Part shown: piece after piece, positions 19,699 through 28,153 of the stretch
Numbering within the stretch: position 1 is the stretch's first letter
Layout: every line of letters begins with the position of its first letter
Assembly (NCBI RefSeq): GCF_017652985.1
Contig: NZ_JAGGDJ010000010.1
Span: forward strand, 62,001 to 126,000
Direction of reading: 5' to 3'
DNA length: 64,000 nucleotides
DNA from: Paenibacillus artemisiicola
GTDB taxonomy: Bacteria > Bacillota > Bacilli > Paenibacillales > Paenibacillaceae
Translations under genes and position numbers: made by a program
The notes under the pieces: generated by a model
Databases searched by the model: none
Told to the model about the DNA's origin: nothing
What the model saw: the letters and a program-made list of their open reading frames with translations, nothing else

Positions 19699-21309
19699 TC
19701 ATGACCGGAACCAGCGTCCGATGAGCGGCAGCCTCGCGGCGTCGGACCGGTCGATGATGCGCAGCGCGACCATCAGGACGAGGTAGACGACGACGCCGGC
19801 GGCGCAGGCGGCGACGAGGTTCAGCCATAGGGCCGGCAGCGTCCGGAGGTTCATGACCCACAGCGCCGCGGCGCCCATGATCAGCATCGCCGCCCCCACC
19901 TTCAGGAAGTCGAGCCACTTCATGCGGAAGCCGACGAACCGCACCACGCTGATCCAGTGGAGCACCGTGACGAGCACGATGTTGATGTTGATCGCGATCA
20001 ATGCGCCATAGATGCCGAGCTCCGGCATCGAAGCGAGCTTCAAGATGAGCACGAGCTTCACGACGGCGCCGATGAACGTGTTCGTAAGCGCGGTCGTCGG
20101 CTTATCCAGCGCCTGCAGCGCAGCCTGCAGCGGCGCCTGCAAATAGATGAACAATCCGACCGGGGCGATCCACTTGAGCATGGGGGCGATTTCGGCGTGA
20201 TTGTACAGCACGCGGCAGATGGGCTCGGCGAAGAGGAGCATGACGACGATGAAGGGGGCGCCGGTCACGAGCGCGAGGCGCATCGATTGGTGCAGCCGGA
20301 TATGGATCGTCTTCTTGTCGCCCTTCGCCGCGGCTTCCGACAGCGACGGCACGAGGGAGACGGCAAGGGAATAGGTGAGCGCGGTCGGCAGGAGCAGGAT
20401 CGGGATGATCATGCCCTGCAGCGCGCCGTATTGCGCCGTCGCGGCGCCCGTGGCGATGCCGGCCATCAGAAGCGCGCGGGCAGTGAAGATGGATTCCAGC
20501 AGGTACGAGAACGAACCGATCATGCGGCTGGCCGTCACCGGAACGGATAGGCTGACGAGGCGGCGCATGACGGGGATGCGTTCCGCGGACGCCGGTCCCC
20601 CGTAAGCGGGCTTGCGAACGTCCGGCGGGGATGCCTGCTCGTCCGGGAGCGAGGAAGCCGGAGCCGCCGTCTTCCTTCTCCGCTCGCGGGCGTAATGGAG
20701 CAGCAGCACGGCGAAGCCGGCCACCTCGCCCGCGACGACGCCGAGCATCGCGCCAGCCGCGCCCCAAGCGAGGCCGAGCGGCAGGAGCCACTTCGCGAAC
20801 AAGAGCGCGAATATGATGCGGATGACCGTTTCCATCGTTTGCGAGAGCGCGGTCGGAATCATGTTCTGCTTGCCCTGGAAGTAGCCGCGGTAGACGGAAG
20901 AGACGCCGATGATCAGCAGCAGCGGACTCATCATCCGGAACGTCTGGAACACGCGCGGGTCGGTCATCAGATGGGTCGTAATCCACGGCGTCAGCCAGAC
21001 GAACAGCGCGGTCAGCGCGGCCGCGAGCATCAGCGTAAGCGCCATGGCCGAGCGGAAGATCTGCTTGACGCGCCGGGCGTCGCCTTGGGATTCCGCTTCG
21101 GCGATCCATTTGGCGACCGCGAGCGGGATGCCGCCCGTGATCAGCGTCAGCAGCACGATCAGAAACGGATAGCCGAGCTGGTAGATGCCTACGCCTTCGG
21201 GACCGATAATGCGGGGCAGCGCGATTCGCGGCACGAAGGCGAGGATCCGGTTAACGATGCCGGCGGCAAGCAGAATCAAGGCGCCCTTAATGAACGTTTG
21301 CTTGGTCAA
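19699..21309 (-). CDS. spoVB: MOP-superfamily flippase SpoVB
   Basis: 536 residues with about 14 transmembrane helices, in the MATE-like polysaccharide-flippase superfamily. SpoVB is needed for spore cortex formation, and members of this family flip lipid II. N-terminal features: KGALILLAAGIVNRILAFVPR and GPEGVGIYQLGYPFL. The start is TTG at 21309 (minus), with GGGAGAGGAA upstream; no ATG fits. A charged loop near residues 213-245 (RERRRKTAAPASSLPDEQ) is longer than usual. Paralogues such as YtgP or MurJ are alternatives, but the position next to the yrbG-like gene and comN supports SpoVB. Confidence 0.88.
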   Translation of the reverse strand: MTKQTFIKGALILLAAGIVNRILAFVPRIALPRIIGPEGVGIYQLGYPFLIVLLTLITGGIPLAVAKWIAEAESQGDARRVKQIFRSAMALTLMLAAALTALFVWLTPWITTHLMTDPRVFQTFRMMSPLLLIIGVSSVYRGYFQGKQNMIPTALSQTMETVIRIIFALLFAKWLLPLGLAWGAAGAMLGVVAGEVAGFAVLLLHYARERRRKTAAPASSLPDEQASPPDVRKPAYGGPASAERIPVMRRLVSLSVPVTASRMIGSFSYLLESIFTARALLMAGIATGAATAQYGALQGMIIPILLLPTALTYSLAVSLVPSLSEAAAKGDKKTIHIRLHQSMRLALVTGAPFIVVMLLFAEPICRVLYNHAEIAPMLKWIAPVGLFIYLQAPLQAALQALDKPTTALTNTFIGAVVKLVLILKLASMPELGIYGALIAININIVLVTVLHWISVVRFVGFRMKWLDFLKVGAAMLIMGAAALWVMNLRTLPALWLNLVAACAAGVVVYLVLMVALRIIDRSDAARLPLIGRWFRS

Positions 21310-21469
21310 TGCGTTCCTCTCCCTCTACCGTGAACATGTCCTATCTCCATGCTTATGCGCGGCATGTCCGCTTCCATGCAGTCAATTTTTGGCGTGCGGA
21401 CGTTTTTGCAGGAATGTCGGAAGGGGACGGCGAATGAGTAGAGCAAACAGCAGGCAAGGAGGTCGTGGA

Positions 21470-21730
21470 ATGGAGACGGATGACAGGCCGATGACGGAGG
21501 AAGAGTGGGTCGCGACCATCGAATACTTGTGCAACAGCAAGGCGGAGGAATTTCACCTGTTCGGATACGAGCACGTGACCGGCGAAGAGATTTGGCTCTG
21601 CGTCAGCGAGAAGTACGGGAAGACGGGGCAGCCGGCCAAACACCAGGTGGTCAACGACATATTATCGTTAAAAGTGACGAAGTTCATGAACTTTATGACG
21701 CTCAGCGCGTTTAAAGGAACCCATTTTTAA
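21470..21730 (+). CDS. comN: ComN-type post-transcriptional regulator (YrzD family)
   Basis: 86-residue soluble protein with a family-like core EEFHLFGYEHVTGEEIWLCV and LSLKVTKFMNFMTLSAFKG. In Bacillus, ComN (YrzD) acts on comE mRNA and lies between spoVB and secDF, the same position as here. ATG 21470 has AAGGAGG (21456-21462) at ideal spacing; an in-frame ATG at 21434 would add 12 residues. The terminator overlaps its last codons. The assignment rests on position and short motifs. Confidence 0.72.
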   Translation: METDDRPMTEEEWVATIEYLCNSKAEEFHLFGYEHVTGEEIWLCVSEKYGKTGQPAKHQVVNDILSLKVTKFMNFMTLSAFKGTHF

Positions 21731-21749
21731 CGGATGGGCTCTTTTTTTT
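21716..21749 (+). terminator. Terminator overlapping the end of the comN-like gene
   Basis: GGAACCCAT pairs with ATGGGCTC, followed by eight T (21742-21749). The stem begins before the TAA stop (21728-21730). Its T tract directly precedes the secD -35 element. Confidence 0.8.
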
Positions 21750-21776
21750 GACTCGTTTTTAAGCCATCGTTATAAT
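21748..21776 (+). promoter_or_regulatory. SigmaA promoter for secD-secF
   Basis: TTGACT (21748-21753), a 17-base spacer and TATAAT (21771-21776). This is close to consensus, suggesting strong housekeeping expression. Confidence 0.9.
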
Positions 21777-21818
21777 AGGACTATTGAGCAGAGCACTTAA
21801 GGGGGATTTGTAGGAATC

Positions 21819-23090
21819 ATGAATCGTCGACTGTTAGCGTTTATCCTCATCGTCGCCGTATCGCTCGGCGTCGTCGGAGGCTTGTCCAAGTGGGTGGTGG
21901 ACGACGTCAAACTTGGACTGGACCTGAAGGGAGGCTTCGAAATCCTGTACGAAGCCGAGCCGATCGAAGCCGGAGGCAAGGTGACGAAGGAATCCCTGAC
22001 GGAAACGGCCAAGAGCCTCGAAGCTCGCGCCAACGCCACGGGCGTGGCCGAGCCGGAAGTCACGACGGAGGGGACGAACCGCATCCGGGTCAAGATCGCC
22101 GGCGTGACGGACGAAGCCAAAGTGCGGGACATCCTGAAGAAGCCCGCCGAATTGACGTTCCGCAGCGCGCGCGGATGCGCCGCCGACAAGGGCTACTGCA
22201 AAATCGAGCTGCGCGGCAGCGATTTCAAGCAGAACGGCGCCGACGTTCGCCAGACCCAGCTGAACGAATACGAGATTACGATCAAGATGAAGAGCGCCAG
22301 CAAATTCGCCGAGATTACCCGCGAAGTGGCCAAGCTCAGCACGAACGGCACGAACCAGCTGGCCATCTACCTGGACGATAAAATGCTGTCGGCGCCTAAC
22401 GTGTCGAGCGAAATCAACAGCACCGACGCCTCGATCACGGGTACTTTCACCCGCGAGGAAGCGTACGATCTCAAGAACACGATCAACCTTGGCGCCCTGC
22501 CGCTGAAGCTGACCGAGAAATACACGCAAAGCGTCGGCGCGACGCTCGGCAAGCAATCGTTGGACGAAACCATGGAGGCCGGCATCATCGCCACGATCGT
22601 CATTCTGTTGTTCATGATGATCTTCTACCGGCTGCCCGGCGTCATCGCGAGCATCTCCATCATCGTGTATATCTGGCTGCTGCTGCTCGGCTTCAATCTC
22701 ATTCACGCCACGCTGACGCTGCCGGGCATCGCCGCGTTCATTCTCGGCATCGGCATCGCGGTCGACGCCAATATCATCATGGCGGAACGGATTCGCGAAG
22801 AGCTTCGCAGCGGCAAGAGCATCATGTCGTCGCAGAAGGCCGGATCCCGCCACTCCTTCCGCACGATCATCGACTCGCACGTCACGACGGCCATCGCCGC
22901 GCTCGTGCTGTTCTTTATCGGCGTCGGCTCCGTCAAGGGCTTCGCCGTGATCCTGCTGCTCAGCATCGTCATGAGCATTATCACGAACGTGTTCTTCTCG
23001 CGCCTGCTCCTCACACTTCTCGTCCGCAGCGGTGTGGTCAAGAAGAAAACCAATTTCGGTGTGAAGGAGAGTGAAGTACGTGCATTATAA
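21819..23090 (+). CDS. secD: Protein translocase subunit SecD
   Basis: Membrane subunit that uses the proton gradient to pull exported proteins across the membrane. The 423 residues have an N-terminal helix, then LGLDLKGGFEILYEA (the conserved D1 LDLKGG motif), the periplasmic-type P1 region (about 35-245), and five C-terminal helices with IAAFILGIGIAVDANIIMAERIREEL split around the D4-D6 motifs. In Bacillus secD and secF are fused as secDF; here they are separate genes overlapping by 11 bases, as in Paenibacillus. Confidence 0.96.
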   Translation: MNRRLLAFILIVAVSLGVVGGLSKWVVDDVKLGLDLKGGFEILYEAEPIEAGGKVTKESLTETAKSLEARANATGVAEPEVTTEGTNRIRVKIAGVTDEAKVRDILKKPAELTFRSARGCAADKGYCKIELRGSDFKQNGADVRQTQLNEYEITIKMKSASKFAEITREVAKLSTNGTNQLAIYLDDKMLSAPNVSSEINSTDASITGTFTREEAYDLKNTINLGALPLKLTEKYTQSVGATLGKQSLDETMEAGIIATIVILLFMMIFYRLPGVIASISIIVYIWLLLLGFNLIHATLTLPGIAAFILGIGIAVDANIIMAERIREELRSGKSIMSSQKAGSRHSFRTIIDSHVTTAIAALVLFFIGVGSVKGFAVILLLSIVMSIITNVFFSRLLLTLLVRSGVVKKKTNFGVKESEVRAL

Positions 23091-24012
23091 GGCATTCGAC
23101 AACGTCGACGAGAAGAAATTCAGCTTCGTGAAGACATCCCGTTACTTCTTTATGCTTTCGATCGTGATTACGATCGTCGGCATCCTGACCCTCGGAATAT
23201 TCGGCTTGAATTACGGCGTCGATTTCAAGGCGGGGTCCAGCGTCGATATTACGTTCAAGAAGGACGTCAGCAGCCAGAAGGCCGCGTTCGAGCAGTACTT
23301 GAAAGACAACGATTTCGGCTCGCCGGGCATGACGTTCGGCGCGAAGCGCGTCACGCTCCGTTTCGACGACGTCCTGTCGGACACGAAGGAGAAGGCGCTC
23401 AAAGCGGGCATCGCCGATAAATTCGACAAAGACGCGTCCATGGAAGTCAACACGGTCGACGTCGAAATTGCCAAGGAGCTTCAAGGCAACGCGATCAAGG
23501 CCGTGCTGATCGCCAGCATCGGCATCGTGATTTACGTCAGCATCCGGTTCGAATGGCGATTCGCCGTGGCGGCGATCGTAGCCCTGCTGCACGACGCTTT
23601 CATCGTCATCAGCTTGTTTTCGATTTTCAGGCTGGAGGTCAATCTGCCGTTCATCGTAGCGGTATTGACGATCATCGGTTATTCCATTAACGATACCATC
23701 GTTATCTTCGACCGGATCCGCGAGAATCTCCGGTTCGCGAAGCTGAAGTCGGTAACGGACATCGCCAAAATCGTCAACGACAGCATTTGGCAGACGATGT
23801 CCCGTTCCATCAACACCGTCATGACGGTATTGTTCGCGACGATCTGCCTGCTCATCTTCGGCAGCGAATCGATCCGGCTGTTCTCTCTCGCGATTCTGTT
23901 CGGTCTCATCAGCGGCGCGTACTCGTCCATCTTCATCGCGAGCCCGCTGTGGCTGCTGCTGAAGAGCAAACAAAAACCGAAGGCGAATGTCAAGTCTTCG
24001 GCCGCATCGTAG
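23080..24012 (+). CDS. secF: Protein translocase subunit SecF
   Basis: Partner of SecD. The 310 residues contain FGLNYGVDFKAGSSVDI (the SecF GxDFxGG-like motif, here KAGSS), and the C-terminal helices with GYSINDTIVIFDRIREN (the D5/D6 motif), followed by TVMTVLFATICLLIFG. GTG 23080 lies about 10 bases from AAGGAGA (23064-23070); an in-frame GTG at 23071 abuts that site. The gene starts inside secD, so translation is probably coupled. Confidence 0.95.
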   Translation: MHYKAFDNVDEKKFSFVKTSRYFFMLSIVITIVGILTLGIFGLNYGVDFKAGSSVDITFKKDVSSQKAAFEQYLKDNDFGSPGMTFGAKRVTLRFDDVLSDTKEKALKAGIADKFDKDASMEVNTVDVEIAKELQGNAIKAVLIASIGIVIYVSIRFEWRFAVAAIVALLHDAFIVISLFSIFRLEVNLPFIVAVLTIIGYSINDTIVIFDRIRENLRFAKLKSVTDIAKIVNDSIWQTMSRSINTVMTVLFATICLLIFGSESIRLFSLAILFGLISGAYSSIFIASPLWLLLKSKQKPKANVKSSAAS

Positions 24013-24049
24013 TAAGATAGGGAGTACAACGCTATAACAGGAGGCATCC

Positions 24050-24961
24050 ATGACAGCGAACCATCGTTACGCCAGAGCGGAGTCTGCAGCATGGACCGGG
24101 CTTATCGGCAATGTCTGTATCGCAGCGGTTAAAGGCGGCGTCGGCGTCATGACGGGCAGCAAGTCGCTGCTCGCCGATGCCTGCCGTTCGGCCTCCGACG
24201 CGGCCGCCTCGTTCGTCTCGCTGACCGGCATCCGCCGGTGCCGGCAGCTGGGCTCGCCGTACGCGCCCGTTCCGGCGGCCCGGGGCCGCTCGGAAGCCGC
24301 GACGGGCGTGCTGGCGTCCATCCTGCTGATGATCGCCGGACTCGAGATCGGCATCGCCGCGATCAAGTCGATCGCGGACGGCGTGGACGACAGTCCGGGC
24401 TGGCCGGCGGCCGCGGTCGTGCTGGCTGCTTTCATCCTGAAGGAAGCGGGCTTCTCGACCAAGGAACGCGGCGCGGATTTTTACGCGTCGCTCGCCGCCC
24501 TCGTCGGAACCGGCGGATCGATGCTCGGCAGGCCGCTCCATCTGCACTTGCTCTATTACTTGGATCCCGCGGCGTCGCTCATCATCGTCGTCATCGTCTT
24601 CACGAGCGGGTATCGGGTCGCATCGGCGTCCGTGATGCGGAGCCGGTACCTGGAAGTGGAGCCGGCGGATCTCTCGGAGCTGAAAGCCGTTGTCCTGCGC
24701 ATGGAAGGCGTCATCAGCGTCGAGCTGCTGCGCGCGAGAGAGCACGGTCATTACGCCGTCGCGGAAGTCGTCATCAGCGTGAACCCGCGCATCTCGGTGC
24801 TGGAAGGCAACGAGATCGCCAAGCGGGTCAGAGAATTTATCATGAAACGGTTCAATCACATGACGGAGGTTACGGTCCACGTAGAACCTTACGATCCCGG
24901 TTATCCGTATAAAAGCAATCATGAGTCCAATCCGGAACACGTGACAACGCTACTGCAATAG
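24050..24961 (+). CDS. Divergent cation diffusion facilitator (CDF)-like protein
   Basis: 303 residues with the CDF layout: helices 1-6 (to about 215) and a C-terminal cytosolic ferredoxin-like domain (VISVELLRAREHGHYAVAEVVISV). The metal site looks altered. In TM2 the usual HxxxD reads R46-S-A-S-D50, and in TM5 the usual HxxxD reads E139-R-G-A-D143. The loop motif usually HPYGHGR reads SPYAPVPAARGR. Both aspartates remain but both histidines are lost, so classical Zn/Mn transport is doubtful. GC and codon use match neighbours. An AGGAGG site precedes ATG 24050. The start of recJ follows a terminator that overlaps this gene's end. Confidence 0.8.
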   Translation: MTANHRYARAESAAWTGLIGNVCIAAVKGGVGVMTGSKSLLADACRSASDAAASFVSLTGIRRCRQLGSPYAPVPAARGRSEAATGVLASILLMIAGLEIGIAAIKSIADGVDDSPGWPAAAVVLAAFILKEAGFSTKERGADFYASLAALVGTGGSMLGRPLHLHLLYYLDPAASLIIVVIVFTSGYRVASASVMRSRYLEVEPADLSELKAVVLRMEGVISVELLRAREHGHYAVAEVVISVNPRISVLEGNEIAKRVREFIMKRFNHMTEVTVHVEPYDPGYPYKSNHESNPEHVTTLLQ

Positions 24962-24980
24962 CAGCAGCGTTCATTTTTTT
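24946..24980 (+). terminator. Terminator overlapping the 3' end of the CDF-like gene
   Basis: AACGCTACTGC (24946-24956) and GCAGCAGCGTT (24961-24971) pair with one mismatch around an AATA loop that includes the stop codon, followed by seven T (24974-24980). recJ begins 23 bases later. Confidence 0.75.
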
Positions 24981-25002
24981 GAGAAGAGAGGTGAGGGGTG
25001 CC

Positions 25003-27435
25003 TTGCTGCAATCGAAAACACGCTGGCGCCTCGCTTCGCTGGACGTCGAGGGCGAAGCCCGCGCGGCCGCCCTGGCGCGCGCCTTGTCGCTCCCGCCGCT
25101 GGTCGCGCGCCTGCTCGTCCAGCGCGGCTACGACCGCATCGAAGACGCCCGGCGCTTTTTGACCGGGGGCCTCGAGTGCCTGCACGATCCTTTCCTGCTG
25201 AAAGGGATGAAGGAAGCCGCGGACCGGATCGCGCTTGCCCGCGAACGCGGCGAGCGCGTCCGGATCTACGGCGATTACGACGCGGACGGCGTGTCGTCGA
25301 CGACCTTGATGACGTACTTGTTCAAGCGGCTGGCGCTTGACTTCGACCACTACATACCGCATCGCACGCGAGAAGGCTACGGGTTGAACAAAACGGCGCT
25401 CGACGCGGCGGCGGCGGCCGGCGTCACGCTGATCGTCACCGTCGACACGGGCATCAGCGCAGTCGAGGAAATCGCGCACGCGGCCGTACTCGGCATCGAC
25501 GTCGTCGTGACCGACCACCATGAGCCGCCGCAGGAGCTGCCTGCCGCTTTCGCGATCGTCAATCCGAAGCAGGAGGACTGCGGCTATCCGTTCAAGGGAC
25601 TGGCAGGCGTCGGCGTCGCGTTCAAGCTGGCGACGGCGCTCCTCGGGGAGCCGCCGGTCGAATGGACCGACGTCGTGGCGCTCGGAACGATCGCGGACCT
25701 CATGCCGCTCACGGACGAGAACCGCGTGCTCGTGCGGCTGGGGCTGGAGCGGCTGCGCGCGACGGACAAGCCCGGCTTCCGGGCGCTCGCCGACGTGTGC
25801 GGCATCGAGCTGCCGTCGCTGCTGGCGACGCATATCGCCTTCGGCATGGCGCCGCGCATTAACGCCGCCGGCCGCCTCGACCACGCGAACGCGGCGGTGG
25901 AGCTGCTGACGGCCGCCGACGAGGAAGCCGCGACGGCCGGCGCGTTCCGGCTCGACGGGCTGAACAAGGAGCGCCAGGGGATTGTCGAGGATATCCTGCG
26001 GGAAGCCGATGAGCAGTGGACGGCGAAATGCGAAGCGGCGGACGCGGCCGGAACGCGACGGCCGTCCGTGATCGTCGTCGCCGGCGAAGGCTGGAATGCC
26101 GGCGTCGTCGGCATCGTCGCTTCCAAGCTGATCGAACGCCATTACAAGCCGACGATCGTCCTCGGCATCGACCCGGAGACCGGCAAGTGCAAGGGCTCGG
26201 CCCGCTCGATCGAGGGCTACGACCTGCACGCGGCGCTGACGGCGTGCGAGGAATGGCTCGACCATTACGGCGGGCACCAGGCGGCCGCCGGCATGACGCT
26301 GCACCGCGACAAGCTTGCGCCGTTCGAGGAGCGGCTGTCCCGTCTCGCGGACGAATGGCTGACGGAGGACGATTGGATTCCGAAGCTGACGATCGACCTG
26401 GCTTGCAAGATGGAGGACGCCACCATGAAGGTGCGCGAGCAGCTCGCCAAACTGGAGCCGTTCGGCGCCGGGAACGGCGCGCCGAAGCTCTTGCTCACCG
26501 GCGTGACGCTCGCCGAGCGCAAGACGATGGGCAAGGAGAAGAATCACCTGAAGCTGGCGCTCGCCGGCCAAGGCAAGCTGCTGGACGCCGTCGGCTTCGG
26601 CTGCGGCCATCTGGCGGAGCGCCTGTCAAACGGCGCGGCCGTCGAGGTCGTCGGCGAGCTGGCCGTGAACGAGTGGAACGGCCAGCGGAAAGCCCAGTTC
26701 ATGCTGAGCGATCTGCGCGTGCCGCATATCCAGCTGTTCGACCTCCGAAGCGAGCCCGACTGCGAGTCGTTTCGGACGGCGGAGCGGCTGCTCGCCTCGG
26801 ACGTCATGCAGCAAAGCCAAGGCGTCCTGCTCGTGCCGAACGAGACGTGGCTCGAAGCCGCGGAAGCGCCGGGCCGGCTCCGGCTGCCGGAACGTTTCGG
26901 CCTCCTGACGTACGATGCCCTCGCCGGGCAGCGCGTGCCGTGCCGGCAACTGGCGGTCTTCGGCAAGCCGCCGTCGGCCGAGAAGCTGGCCGCGGCGATC
27001 GCCGCGTGCCGGGACTTGGAGTCCGTGCATCTGCTGTACGCCGCGGATCCGGAGTCGGGCGAGTTTCCGACGCGGGAGCAGTTCGGACAGCTCTATCAGC
27101 TGCTGCGGCGCGAATGCCCGCTGCCGGAAGCCGGCGCCGCCGCGGCCCTGGCCGCCAAGCTCCGTCGGTCGGCCGATAGCGTAACGCTCATGCTGGACGT
27201 CTTCAAGGAACTGCGGTTCGTCGAAGAGGCGGATGGCGGCCTGGCGCTGAGCGCGGTCACGGGCAAGAAGGAGCTGTCCCTGTCGCGGCATTACCGCGAC
27301 GGCCAGCGGAACGCGGAATCGAACGCGATTCTCGCGCTGCCGGTCAAGCAGCTGACGGATTGGCTGACGGTGCAAGCGGGCCTCATTCACGATCAAACAA
27401 CCGAACAAGAAAACGAAGGAGTAGGTACTTCATGA
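25003..27435 (+). CDS. recJ: Single-stranded-DNA-specific exonuclease RecJ
   Basis: 5'-3' ssDNA exonuclease for recombination and repair. The 810 residues contain the DHH phosphoesterase motifs IYGDYDADGVSST (88-100), VDTG (147-150) and VVTDHHEPP (168-176), then the DHHA1 domain with YGGHQAAAGMTL, and an OB fold. The C-terminal extension of about 240 residues is typical of Firmicutes RecJ. I chose TTG 25003, giving MLQSKTRW, with GAGAGG upstream; in-frame TTG 24979 and GTG 24991 are alternatives. The stop overlaps the apt start (ATGA). Confidence 0.95.
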   Translation: MLQSKTRWRLASLDVEGEARAAALARALSLPPLVARLLVQRGYDRIEDARRFLTGGLECLHDPFLLKGMKEAADRIALARERGERVRIYGDYDADGVSSTTLMTYLFKRLALDFDHYIPHRTREGYGLNKTALDAAAAAGVTLIVTVDTGISAVEEIAHAAVLGIDVVVTDHHEPPQELPAAFAIVNPKQEDCGYPFKGLAGVGVAFKLATALLGEPPVEWTDVVALGTIADLMPLTDENRVLVRLGLERLRATDKPGFRALADVCGIELPSLLATHIAFGMAPRINAAGRLDHANAAVELLTAADEEAATAGAFRLDGLNKERQGIVEDILREADEQWTAKCEAADAAGTRRPSVIVVAGEGWNAGVVGIVASKLIERHYKPTIVLGIDPETGKCKGSARSIEGYDLHAALTACEEWLDHYGGHQAAAGMTLHRDKLAPFEERLSRLADEWLTEDDWIPKLTIDLACKMEDATMKVREQLAKLEPFGAGNGAPKLLLTGVTLAERKTMGKEKNHLKLALAGQGKLLDAVGFGCGHLAERLSNGAAVEVVGELAVNEWNGQRKAQFMLSDLRVPHIQLFDLRSEPDCESFRTAERLLASDVMQQSQGVLLVPNETWLEAAEAPGRLRLPERFGLLTYDALAGQRVPCRQLAVFGKPPSAEKLAAAIAACRDLESVHLLYAADPESGEFPTREQFGQLYQLLRRECPLPEAGAAAALAAKLRRSADSVTLMLDVFKELRFVEEADGGLALSAVTGKKELSLSRHYRDGQRNAESNAILALPVKQLTDWLTVQAGLIHDQTTEQENEGVGTS

Positions 27436-27944
27436 ACTATAAAGAGCATATTCGCGTCATCCCCGATTTCCCGCAGCCGGGCATCCGGTTCAAGGACATT
27501 ACGACGCTGACGAACAACGGCGCCGTGTACGCGTCGGCGATCAACGACATTCGCCAAGCGATACAGGACAAGCAGATCGACCTGATCGCGGGACCGGAAG
27601 CGCGGGGCTTCATCATCGGCGCGCCGCTCGCCGTGTCCATGGGCCTCGGCTTCGTGCCGATCCGCAAGAGCGGCAAGCTGCCCGGCGAAGTCGTCGAGGC
27701 GAACTACGACCTAGAGTACGGCAAGGATAAGCTGACGATCCACAAGGACGCGATCAAGCCCGGCCAGAAGGTGCTGATCGCCGACGACCTGCTCGCGACG
27801 GGCGGCACGATCGCCACGACGATCAACCTGATCCGCCAGCTCGGCGGCGAAGTGGTCGGGGCGGCGTTCCTCATCGAGCTAGGCTATCTGGACGGCCGCA
27901 GCAAGCTGGACGGCATCGATATTTTCTCGCTCGTCACCTACTAG
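27432..27944 (+). CDS. apt: Adenine phosphoribosyltransferase
   Basis: Salvages adenine to AMP with PRPP. The 170 residues start MNYKEHIRVIPDFPQPGI and show the PRPP-binding motif VLIADDLLATGGTI (around 116-129) plus AGPEARGFIIGAPLA (57-71). ATG 27432 overlaps the recJ stop and has GAAGGAG upstream. The recJ-apt-relA order is conserved in Bacillales. Confidence 0.98.
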   Translation: MNYKEHIRVIPDFPQPGIRFKDITTLTNNGAVYASAINDIRQAIQDKQIDLIAGPEARGFIIGAPLAVSMGLGFVPIRKSGKLPGEVVEANYDLEYGKDKLTIHKDAIKPGQKVLIADDLLATGGTIATTINLIRQLGGEVVGAAFLIELGYLDGRSKLDGIDIFSLVTY

Positions 27945-28014
27945 AAGATAGCTTCAACCGGCGCCGGACACGGGAGCGAACGCTACCGTCGTCCGGCGTT
28001 CTGCAATCGCGGAG

Positions 28015-28044
28015 TTGACGGAAAGGCTTGAAAACAGGCATAAT
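28015..28044 (+). promoter_or_regulatory. Candidate promoter for relA
   Basis: TTGACG (28015-28020), an 18-base spacer and CATAAT (28039-28044), between apt and relA. An inverted repeat CGCCGGAC/GTCCGGCG (27962-27998) upstream could be a weak apt terminator, though it lacks a T tract. Confidence 0.6.
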
Positions 28045-28153
28045 AGTAGGAAAAACTCGGGCCGAACGGTCACGCTGGACCTGGCAGGATTTTCATTGAT
28101 TTGGAAAGCAGGCGGCGCCAATCGGACGCGCGCTTTTCCGGAAAGGGACATTC

